Origin: a virus
Virus record (IMG/VR): IMGVR_UViG_3300023240_000100
Span: 1-26,125 of that record
Strand: one strand, 5' to 3'
Length of the DNA: 26,125 nt
Shown: in pieces, positions 15,575-21,643 of the stretch
Position numbering within the stretch: position 1 is the stretch's first letter
How the letters are laid out: every line of letters starts with the position of its first letter
Position numbers and translations under genes: made by a program
The notes under the pieces: generated by a model
The model's database searches: none
Seen by the model: only the letters and a program-made list of their open reading frames with translations
What the model was told of the DNA's origin: nothing

Positions 15575-16438
15575 ATGATAGACAATGACGATACAATTTT
15601 AGCCGAAGCATATTCTTCGATATTAACCGAGATGCCTATAAATTCCTTCAACCTTAAAGGTGAATGGGATAAAGATTCTAAACCGAGAGGTTATGATAAG
15701 GCTAGTCGAGGAATATTGACCAGTGAAAAAGGTGTTGAAAAAATAAAAAATTTATGGAATAAGATCCCTGTTGATGTTGATATTTACATGGTTTCGTCGA
15801 AACATGGGTGGAAACATACAGAAGTTGGTAAAGTTGATCCTGTTTTTATTCTTGATAAATTAAAATTAGATATTCCAATCGATAACGATAATACCACAAT
15901 TTTTTATACCAATAATAAAGGGTCCGAAAAGGTTCCGACCACTGCATGGACTCTGGCTCACAGATTTGGCCATGCTCTTCGAAGAACACCCAATTACCAA
16001 GGGAACTATGAATATACGATGATAGAAAAAGAAGTAGAACGACTGGTATCCACAGTGGGTAGTAGTCTTTATAACATATTACATAGAATTGATTCTCGTG
16101 ATTATTCCCCTAGAAATAGTATAAATAAAAGAGAAATTGCCAATGCTCTAGGAACATTTAAATCCGCCAGAGATAGAAAACTTAGAAATTATGAAGAATT
16201 TACCAATGAACTTATTGCTCAATATATCATTACCGGAAAAATAGAATTTAATCGAGAATTCCCAAGAATTTTACCAACGAGTTTTGCATGGGGTAATCCT
16301 AACGGGCCATATAAACAAAAAATGAACGACGATGTTGCCGAAGATTTTGAATATATAATAACACAGGCTGAAAATGATATTTACAACTCAATAGAACAAT
16401 TAATTTACAGTTCTGTTGGGTCTGTTTACGTGATGTGA
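15575..16438 (+). CDS. Putative packaged protein with capsid-targeting-like leader and HRFGH motif
   Basis: This 287-aa protein starts MIDNDDTILAEAYSSIL, which fits the shared [LI]-x-E-A-Y leader and T4 gp21 cleavage sites (cut predicted after E11). An upstream ATG at 15536 would add 13 residues but overlaps the late promoter boxes, so 15575 is chosen. The middle has AWTLAHRFGHALRR, where H129 and H133 are spaced as in zinc peptidases of HEXXH type. Arg130 replaces the catalytic Glu, so ordinary zincin activity is unlikely. MIEKEVERL follows. I do not recognise the family. The gene stands alone on the plus strand and overlaps the convergent GT2 gene by 13 bases. A virion internal protein is inferred. 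Confidence 0.75.
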   Translation: MIDNDDTILAEAYSSILTEMPINSFNLKGEWDKDSKPRGYDKASRGILTSEKGVEKIKNLWNKIPVDVDIYMVSSKHGWKHTEVGKVDPVFILDKLKLDIPIDNDNTTIFYTNNKGSEKVPTTAWTLAHRFGHALRRTPNYQGNYEYTMIEKEVERLVSTVGSSLYNILHRIDSRDYSPRNSINKREIANALGTFKSARDRKLRNYEEFTNELIAQYIITGKIEFNREFPRILPTSFAWGNPNGPYKQKMNDDVAEDFEYIITQAENDIYNSIEQLIYSSVGSVYVM

Positions 16439-17235
16439 GAAGATCTATAAAGATCTTTCATAAATTTTAAACAATCTTTTTCGTCGGTGATAGGTTCTGG
16501 TGGTCCATAACCTCGAACAACACTAAAACCATTCTTAGATATAAAATTATCTAGACCATTTTTAAAGGTTTCTTGAAAATTTTCATTCCTGATGATACTT
16601 TGTTGGTGATCAGGCACGATGTCTTTTAAATACTTTTCGGAGTCGTGAATATCAGCAAACCATCTCCATGGTGATGTAAAACCCTTTAGACTTGCTTCGT
16701 ATGTGCTATGTACGTGTTCCAGTGCATTATAGAAGGATTCATCCATTACACCAATTTCATCAAAAACAGACCTATGGTAATAACTAAAAGCTCCTAATAT
16801 CTCCGAATACAAGTCGATCTCAGTTCCGTCTGGATATTTTACAGTTTTTCTAATATTCGGGGAACCGTCCAGATTTCTATTGTGGTTTCCATGCAATCCG
16901 AAATTGAAATGTTTAATCCCCGTAGATTTTGCGGTGTTTATATAAGCATCAAAAACACAAGAGTCGGTAATTTCGATATCATCTTCCATTAAGAATATAT
17001 CGGTGCATCCTGAGTTCAATAGATACCGGATACCTAAATTCTTTGCCTTGGCTACTCCAATTTTACCAGATGTTCTAATAAAATGGGGTGGATCATATGG
17101 GAGTTCAATAGTTCCATCATTAACCACAACATATTCTAATTGTTTTTCTTTACACGTTCTTAAAAGAGAATCGCTAGATTTTTTGTAGAAGATCGGTCGA
17201 TCACATGTAATAAGGACTGCCCCGATTTTGTTCAT
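16426..17235 (-). CDS. GT2-like glycosyltransferase
   Basis: This 269-aa GT-A glycosyltransferase starts at the ATG at 17233-17235, which overlaps the upstream stop as ATGA. A longer frame from 17292 exists but would overlap the previous gene by 61 bases. Motifs are KIGAVLITCDRP (3-14), YVVVNDGT (35-42), AKAKNLGIRYLLNSGCTDIF (62-81) and LMEDDIEIT (82-90), where the EDD group is the metal and donor site. NALEHVHSTYEASLKG provides a later acidic/His segment. It is closely related to the N-terminal half of the GT2-GT7 fusion at 14000-15460 and to the DxD-less protein at 17929-18699. All three probably come from duplication. Confidence 0.85.
   Translation of the reverse strand: MNKIGAVLITCDRPIFYKKSSDSLLRTCKEKQLEYVVVNDGTIELPYDPPHFIRTSGKIGVAKAKNLGIRYLLNSGCTDIFLMEDDIEITDSCVFDAYINTAKSTGIKHFNFGLHGNHNRNLDGSPNIRKTVKYPDGTEIDLYSEILGAFSYYHRSVFDEIGVMDESFYNALEHVHSTYEASLKGFTSPWRWFADIHDSEKYLKDIVPDHQQSIIRNENFQETFKNGLDNFISKNGFSVVRGYGPPEPITDEKDCLKFMKDLYRSSHIT
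16440..16457. terminator. Perfect short hairpin after the plus-strand gene
   Basis: AAGATCT (16440-16446) and AGATCTT (16451-16457) form a 7-bp stem with an ATAA loop, starting one base after the TGA of the plus-strand gene at 15575-16438. It could end that transcript. There is no long T run after it, and the same bases encode the C-terminus of the convergent GT2, so the call is weak. Confidence 0.3.
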
Positions 17236-17942
17236 AATGTATTTTTTATCTTGTTGGGATGTATATTTTTTAGAACGAATCCTGCATAACATTTTCCTTT
17301 GACATGATCGAATGATTCATCGACAAATACATCTTGTGATATATCAAATAATTCTAATATAGACATTTCTGCTATATTTTTATGATCTGATAAAACCATT
17401 TTAAATTTTTCCACTGGTCTAATAGTTTTAGATATGAGTATATAAATCCGATTGCCTTCGTGTTTAAACAATGTTTTACTCGTTCTAGGAGTGATCCCAA
17501 TTTTCTTAATTTTTTCTAGATTAATTGTCGGTGTGATATGATAAAAATTTATAGATGGTGGGAATTCGCCATAACGGACCGGATATTTAGGTTCTATAGT
17601 AACATCATATTCCTCTTCCACCGATTTATCATATGTTATAAAATATCCATAAAGACTTAGAATTTTATTCAGAGCATCTGTATTGGGTTTAGTTTTAAAG
17701 GTGATAAAAATACTATTAGCCTTCCCATATTTTGATGGATTGGTTGGAAATAATGGACAGTCTTCGATATATTTTACATCATTTGAATATGTTTGTGATA
17801 TTTTAGATATCAATTGTTTGGAATCGTAAGAAACTATCAGACCTTCCTCCAATATATTCTTTTCTCTGGTCATAGTTTGTAAATTATTTTTAAGAATTTT
17901 ATTCGCAAAATAAGTCCTTAAATTTTTATTATGATTTTGCAT
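17232..17942 (-). CDS. Possible ADP-ribosyltransferase-fold protein, maybe packaged
   Basis: The protein is 236 aa. Its C-terminal half has FYHITPTINLEKIKKIGITP (133-152), then RIYILIS (165-171), and a closing KCYAGFVLKNIHPNKIK. This YHxT...NLxxIxxxGI.P layout recalls the NAD-binding start of Tpt1/DarT-type ADP-ribosyltransferases and similar phage proteins. A clear catalytic Glu cannot be assigned by eye. An in-frame ATG at 17873 would give MTREKNILEEGL, which looks like a capsid-targeting leader with L-E-E-G. T4 Alt is an ADP-ribosyltransferase packaged in the head, so the combination is suggestive. The gene overlaps its neighbours by 14 and 4 bases within the glycosyltransferase operon. 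The fold call is tentative. Confidence 0.55.
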   Translation of the reverse strand: MQNHNKNLRTYFANKILKNNLQTMTREKNILEEGLIVSYDSKQLISKISQTYSNDVKYIEDCPLFPTNPSKYGKANSIFITFKTKPNTDALNKILSLYGYFITYDKSVEEEYDVTIEPKYPVRYGEFPPSINFYHITPTINLEKIKKIGITPRTSKTLFKHEGNRIYILISKTIRPVEKFKMVLSDHKNIAEMSILELFDISQDVFVDESFDHVKGKCYAGFVLKNIHPNKIKNTL

Positions 17943-18699
17943 AATTCGTTTGAAGGTCTCCCATAAAAATCATCAATTCATCTTTAGATGCTGATTTTCG
18001 ATCATCCATCGATGGAACATAACCATAAAGATGTTTAAAATAACCATAACTCATACCCACACTTTTATTATTTTCATCCAATATATCAGAATGACCGATT
18101 CTTTGGTTTTCAGAATCGGTTAATTTGTAAAAATTATCCAATGTCGGAAAAAACGTTTCAGGTGGGAATATCCCAAGTTTTATAGCTCTATGTGTATAAT
18201 CGAGAACATCCAAATACGAAGAATTTATAAATCGTTCATCGAAGTATCCTAAATTCCCAACAACACCAGATCTAATAAAAAGTGCTTCGGTGTTTAATTT
18301 AGTATTGACACAAAGTGACTGTCCCTTTTCTGCATCATCTAGAACCGTGGACCCTTCACCATATCCTGTTAGAAACCATGTTCCAAATGCTTCGGCAATC
18401 TTGATAGTCTTCTCGATAAAATTTGGATCGGTTACGACCACATTCGAATTGAAAATGAATAAATATTTCAACCCCAAACATCTAAAATGAGCAATTGCAT
18501 GATTACGAAGAGTTGCCATGCTGACTTGGTGAGAAATTTTCTTATCGTAAATGAATGTAGGATCAGGTGTCGTCCTGTTGGTGATAATATACGATGATGC
18601 CTGAATTCCGGCTAACGAATTTACACATTTTTCTAAAGATTCGTTATCATAAATATCGAGAATTGCTATTCCGGTATCTATAGTTGATGGTTGTTCCAT
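17929..18699 (-). CDS. Degenerate GT2-like protein lacking the DxD site
   Basis: This 256-aa protein aligns in outline with the GT2 at 16426-17235: LRNHAIAHFRCLGLKYLFIF (64-83), then a helix IEKTIKIAEAFGTWF where that GT2 has the YINTAKSTGI region. At the metal-binding position (residues 84-86) the relative has EDD while this protein has NSN. The usual acidic site is therefore absent. It may be a non-catalytic partner, a metal-independent enzyme or a binding protein. A polar, charged C-terminus (DDRKSASKDELMIF) follows. It starts five bases after the upstream small gene and overlaps the next by 14 bases. Confidence 0.7.
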   Translation of the reverse strand: MEQPSTIDTGIAILDIYDNESLEKCVNSLAGIQASSYIITNRTTPDPTFIYDKKISHQVSMATLRNHAIAHFRCLGLKYLFIFNSNVVVTDPNFIEKTIKIAEAFGTWFLTGYGEGSTVLDDAEKGQSLCVNTKLNTEALFIRSGVVGNLGYFDERFINSSYLDVLDYTHRAIKLGIFPPETFFPTLDNFYKLTDSENQRIGHSDILDENNKSVGMSYGYFKHLYGYVPSMDDRKSASKDELMIFMGDLQTNYAKS

Positions 18700-18704
18700 A
18701 ATGT

Positions 18705-18914
18705 TTAAATTCTTTCGGTTAGTTTGGTAATGCTATTAACAATTCCTTTGATTCGGATATTTTCAAGAACATAATCACATAATCGTCTATCGGTTCCTAT
18801 GAATAGAGCATTTGGAGAATTGTTTATACCTTCGAATAATGTCGTGGTGCTCCCACTTTGCCTGTTGTTCCGTAAAACATCTAATAGTTGCGATATATCA
18901 TATCTATTATCCAT
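18705..18914 (-). CDS. Small hypothetical protein
   Basis: This is a 69-aa frame at the head of the minus-strand run that leads to 16426. It has two predicted helices (YDISQLLDVLRNN and RRLCDYVLENIRIK) and a central SGSTTTLFEGINN segment. LFEG there could be read as a weak [LI]-x-E-G protease-type site, but it lies too far from the N-terminus to be a normal leader. No family is recognised. It is separated from the divergent gene at 18974 by a short AT-rich gap, and its stop lies five bases before the next start. Coupling to the DxD-less glycosyltransferase-like gene supports it being real. Confidence 0.55.
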   Translation of the reverse strand: MDNRYDISQLLDVLRNNRQSGSTTTLFEGINNSPNALFIGTDRRLCDYVLENIRIKGIVNSITKLTERI

Positions 18915-18950
18915 ATAATAATCAATATAACACTATTTTGAATAAAATCA

Positions 18951-18958
18951 AATAAATA
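18951..18958 (+). promoter_or_regulatory. Possible late promoter box
   Basis: AATAAATA differs from the T4 late box TATAAATA by one base and lies 15 bases before the ATG at 18974. Initiation five to seven bases downstream would give a leader of about ten bases for the first of the three tagged genes. An ATG at 18959 directly abuts the box and would be upstream of that start. Confidence 0.35.
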
Positions 18959-18973
18959 ATGATAAGTATCTTT

Positions 18974-19192
18974 ATGCGCGAAAAAGACACAGACCTATTA
19001 GAAGAAGCCTATGATAAAGTTCTTGCTAAAGAAGCACTTTATCGACCCGAAATTCAAGATGCCCTTAGTCATGCACTAAGATATATCGAATCTGGTCAAA
19101 ATGTTCCTGATGCTATAAAAGATGTCATCAAAGAAGATCCTTTGGCCCATAAAACACTTTTGAAAGCTATAAACGGTAGAGATTTAACATAA
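18974..19192 (+). CDS. Small protein with capsid-targeting-like leader, copy 1
   Basis: This 72-aa protein starts MREKDTDLLEEAYDKVL. The start at 18974 is chosen over the in-frame ATG at 18959 because the tag then begins exactly as in the next two genes. Predicted gp21-type cleavage would follow E11 in L-E-E-A. The remaining cargo is a helical, mildly basic peptide (EIQDALSHALRYIES, then DPLAHKTLLKAINGRDLT) with no recognised family. It is the first of three genes in a row with near-identical 5' ends, separated by TAATATTATG junctions. Packaging inside the head is inferred from the leader only. Confidence 0.7.
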   Translation: MREKDTDLLEEAYDKVLAKEALYRPEIQDALSHALRYIESGQNVPDAIKDVIKEDPLAHKTLLKAINGRDLT

Positions 19193-19230
19193 TATTATGA
19201 GAGAAAAAGATACAGACCTATTAGAAGAAG
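19190..19230 (+). repeat. Direct repeat encoding the leader (unit 2 of 3)
   Basis: About 40 bases from the TAA stop through codon 11 (TAATATTATGAGAGAAAAAG and on) are identical to 19506-19546. They are similar with several third-position changes to the start of copy 1 at 18974. Each unit includes the previous gene's stop, a four-base gap, and the coding sequence for MREKDTDLLEE. Confidence 0.85.
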
Positions 19231-19508
19231 CCTACGATAAGGTCGTAACGTCTGAAAAATTTAACGGTAGAGTCGAGACTCTACATGCAGCAATAGATTA
19301 TATCGAATCCCAGATTGCGGCTAATGGTATTCTTCCTGCCGAAGATTGGAAAGATAAATTTTCATATGGTGGGATTTCTTATGGCGACACCAAGAATTCT
19401 GATTTCGAAATCGAGACCATCAAAGGTAAAAAGACTCGTAAATATGGTCATGTGACTATTACGAGAACCGATGGAGGTGTATACGAACCAATTTTTTACG
19501 TTTTATAA
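19197..19508 (+). CDS. Small protein with capsid-targeting-like leader, copy 2
   Basis: This 103-aa protein starts MREKDTDLLEEAYDKVV, with the same leader as its neighbours. The cargo differs completely from copy 1: a helix (VETLHAAIDYIESQIAAN), then a probable beta-rich part (KFSYGGISYGD, FEIETIKGKKTRKYGHVTIT, DGGVYEPIFYVL). YIES recurs in copies 1 and 2 at similar distance from the leader, so a little more than the tag may be shared. No catalytic motif is seen. It starts four bases after the previous stop and has no Shine-Dalgarno, so it probably depends on coupling or on AT-rich initiation. Confidence 0.75.
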   Translation: MREKDTDLLEEAYDKVVTSEKFNGRVETLHAAIDYIESQIAANGILPAEDWKDKFSYGGISYGDTKNSDFEIETIKGKKTRKYGHVTITRTDGGVYEPIFYVL

Positions 19509-19546
19509 TATTATGAGAGAAAAAGATACAGACCTATTAGAAGAGG
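19506..19546 (+). repeat. Direct repeat encoding the leader (unit 3 of 3)
   Basis: This is the third unit, identical to 19190-19230 over about 40 bases including the stop of the preceding gene and the TATT spacer. It shows that the gene starts were copied as a module with their translation signals. Confidence 0.85.
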
Positions 19547-19614
19547 CATATAATACACTATTAAGCAAAGAATCTATTATGAATCGTGGTTATGACGGAT
19601 TCTACGACGAATAA
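19513..19614 (+). CDS. 33-aa leader-type peptide, copy 3
   Basis: The frame encodes 33 aa: MREKDTDLLEEAYNTLLSKE followed by SIMNRGYDGFYDE. It has the full leader but almost no cargo. It may be a truncated third copy, a vacant cassette or a true small packaged peptide. The stop lies three bases before the convergent end of the gp47 gene, so the frame just fits. Identity of its first 32 coding bases with copy 2 suggests recent duplication. Confidence 0.55.
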   Translation: MREKDTDLLEEAYNTLLSKESIMNRGYDGFYDE

Positions 19615-19617
19615 TAT

Positions 19618-20676
19618 TTATTTCAAACTATTGAAAACATCGTTTAAATAATCTTTAAGATCTTCCTTATTGGGAGTATCCATTGCTTCAACATAATCGT
19701 CTAGGAACTGACTCAGATCCGAAACATCCCCAACATCACCATCGGTTGGTAAAGAGTCTCCTACACTATCTAGAAGCTCGAATTCGATGGTTAAATTTTT
19801 AGGTTCATATTTCTGAATCTTACTAACCAAGATGCTATGGATGTCTGGTGTTATTTTTTGATCTACGATCAATCGGATAATATTATCGGGTATAGAATTT
19901 TTTAATTCTTCTGCCCCTATTTTTTTCTTGGTGATATCCGATACTTTAATCTTTTTATGAACCGATGACACTTCGTTCTCGATAAAGTCGAACGATTCAT
20001 CTTCTAAATTAAATGTGTAGATCCCTCGTTCATCACCACATTCTCCAAAGTTCATCTGGAATGGACTTCCAACATACATGATTTTACCACTACTATATTC
20101 ACGGTAATCTTTCTTATGAAAATGTCCCGAAACTATGAACTTAGATTTTTTAAAAAGGTCGGCTGATTCGAATCCTTTTTCACATACATGATAATTATTT
20201 TGATAGAAACTTTTGATATCTAAATGTGAAAAACATATATCAGATGTTGGAAAATCTTCCAACTTGGTTCCCCATGGAATAATCGAAACGACCTTATCAA
20301 CAAGGGTTCCAAATAATTTGGGTTCCGAGTCTATAATGGTAATATTTTGCCATTCTTTGAATATCGATAAAGAATGTATTTCTGACGAGTCCCTATACCA
20401 TGCATCATGATTTCCGGTGGAAATAATCAATTGAAATTCTTTAAACATATCAAAGAACTGTTTTGCAATATCTAAAGTCTTGACTGAAATATCAGATCGA
20501 TTATGAAAAATATCTCCGGTAATCATTATTTCAGAAATTCCTAAATTCTCGAATTTATCCGATGCCCATTTTCCAAAGGTGAGGATATTATCATGCCATA
20601 AAGTGCTATCTTGTCCATAACCAATATGGATATCGGAAAACAATCCAATTTTTTTCGACCTGAATGATTTTATCAT
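19618..20676 (-). CDS. 47: Recombination endonuclease subunit, gp47/SbcD/Mre11-like
   Basis: This 352-aa metallophosphoesterase is the nuclease partner of gp46. Metal-binding motifs appear in order: SDIHIG (D15, H17), TGDIFHNR (53-60), GNHD (88-91), FSHLD (H151) and GHFHK (184-188). The remaining 160 residues form the usual cap and Rad50-binding part, ending in an acidic stretch (DSVGDSLPTDGDVGDVSD) and a helical tail. Length is close to T4 gp47 (about 339 aa). The ATG overlaps the stop of the upstream small gene as ATGA. In T4 the 46 and 47 genes lie almost side by side, while here about 10 kb separates them. Confidence 0.95.
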   Translation of the reverse strand: MIKSFRSKKIGLFSDIHIGYGQDSTLWHDNILTFGKWASDKFENLGISEIMITGDIFHNRSDISVKTLDIAKQFFDMFKEFQLIISTGNHDAWYRDSSEIHSLSIFKEWQNITIIDSEPKLFGTLVDKVVSIIPWGTKLEDFPTSDICFSHLDIKSFYQNNYHVCEKGFESADLFKKSKFIVSGHFHKKDYREYSSGKIMYVGSPFQMNFGECGDERGIYTFNLEDESFDFIENEVSSVHKKIKVSDITKKKIGAEELKNSIPDNIIRLIVDQKITPDIHSILVSKIQKYEPKNLTIEFELLDSVGDSLPTDGDVGDVSDLSQFLDDYVEAMDTPNKEDLKDYLNDVFNSLK

Positions 20677-20990
20677 TGAGCAAATAAAATATCACCACAC
20701 TTGATTGTGTATCCACCCAAGTAAAAATCTACAAAACACCTAATCTCACACGTTGCGATGGATATGGATAGATATTTGGTTTTATTTATCGATGTTTCCA
20801 AGGTTGTCGAGTAATATAATTCTTCGAGGTATGCTATGGCTTTGACGCTACAATCGAAGTTAACAATCGGTGATTCATAACGATCTAGGAAATCTAATAA
20901 ATGTTCCCTAATATCGATGCCGGTGATACCCTTGACGTGGAATGGTTTAAATGTTTCAAAATCCATTTCTAATTCTATTTTATCTTTCAT
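20673..20990 (-). CDS. Small unknown protein between sigma factor and gp47
   Basis: This 105-aa protein has no recognised family. It has an acidic start (KDKIELEMDFETF) and alternates strands and helices (DIREHLLDFLDRY, VNFDCSVKAIAYLEELYYS). It ends with a hydrophobic Cys-containing part (ISIATCEIRCFVDFYLGGY). It lies two bases after the sigma-factor gene and overlaps the gp47 ATG by four bases. It is therefore translated together with proteins of recombination and late transcription, and may act with one of them. Confidence 0.7.
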   Translation of the reverse strand: MKDKIELEMDFETFKPFHVKGITGIDIREHLLDFLDRYESPIVNFDCSVKAIAYLEELYYSTTLETSINKTKYLSISIATCEIRCFVDFYLGGYTIKCGDILFAQ

Positions 20991-20992
20991 AA

Positions 20993-21640
20993 TTATTGAT
21001 CTGGTGTAATTCTCAGATTCTTATTCTTTACGATTGTATTATAGTTTTCCGAAAAAGTCAATAGTTCTTCTTTGTAACGATCATGGGTTTCTTGGGTGTG
21101 TTTTTCTTTTTTGATTCGGCAGATGAAAGAATTGAAGGCGATTCTTGTATAATATGAAAAAGGATTACGACCTTTAACATGTTGATATTTTTTACCGATC
21201 AATGCTTTCATCATCTTCACCACTGCATCACCGATCATGTCGGATTTAAACGAATAGTTGATAAAGTTAGGACTAAACGAGAGTTTGTTCGCAATCTTAT
21301 CGATCATGATAGCAAGTTCATCAGATATGTGACCGCTTTCGTAATACTTCATAATTTCGTCATCAAATTCTTTAGGTTGGATATAATATTTCAACTTTCC
21401 AGTCTTGGTTGGATCTCGTATGATATCCATTTCTTTTTCACCGATATCTTCTTCTTCATCCTCATCTAAGGGTTCTTCACCATCATCTTCTTCTTCCTCT
21501 TCTTCTTCCTTTAAATGATGAAAATCTTTATCTTCAACTTCGTGCATCATAAGATCTATCTCCATTTCATGCAGAGCTTCATCATCAAAAGTCAGATCAG
21601 ATTGTTTAATTTTTCGGGGTCTTTTTTTTATTGTTGTCAT
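20993..21640 (-). CDS. 55: Late-transcription sigma factor, gp55-like
   Basis: This 215-aa protein aligns in pattern with T4 gp55. IMIDKIANKLSFSPNFINY, SDMIGDAVVKMMKAL, GRNPFSYYTRIAFNSF and ICRIKKEK (about residues 110-180) correspond to the sigma region 2-like core that recognises the late box TATAAATA. Two features are unusual. A long N-terminal extension contains a run of Glu and Asp (about 44-67). The C-terminus ends in KNLRITPDQ, where T4 gp55 has a hydrophobic LDFLYE-like clamp-binding motif. Late boxes seen elsewhere in the window support the function. It follows UvsW after three bases. Confidence 0.87.
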   Translation of the reverse strand: MTTIKKRPRKIKQSDLTFDDEALHEMEIDLMMHEVEDKDFHHLKEEEEEEEDDGEEPLDEDEEEDIGEKEMDIIRDPTKTGKLKYYIQPKEFDDEIMKYYESGHISDELAIMIDKIANKLSFSPNFINYSFKSDMIGDAVVKMMKALIGKKYQHVKGRNPFSYYTRIAFNSFICRIKKEKHTQETHDRYKEELLTFSENYNTIVKNKNLRITPDQ

Positions 21641-21643
21641 AAT

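Noticed and set aside
15420-15611. 63-aa minus-strand frame as a real gene
   Set aside because: Only its middle matches the HNH C-terminus. The start is low-complexity YIYIYIF from the promoter region, and the end reads antisense-free but out of frame into the glycosyltransferase.
17236-17292. Longer N-terminus of the GT2 at 16426, starting at 17292
   Set aside because: The added residues (MLCRIRSKKYTSQQDKKY) are not GT-like and would overlap the previous gene by 61 bases. The ATG at 17235 has the usual ATGA coupling and is followed directly by the first GT2 strand.
21436-21520. Run of GAA/GAT-type codons as a simple-sequence repeat
   Set aside because: It encodes the acidic stretch of the gp55-like protein in frame with mixed Glu and Asp codons, so it is treated as protein sequence and not as a separate repeat.
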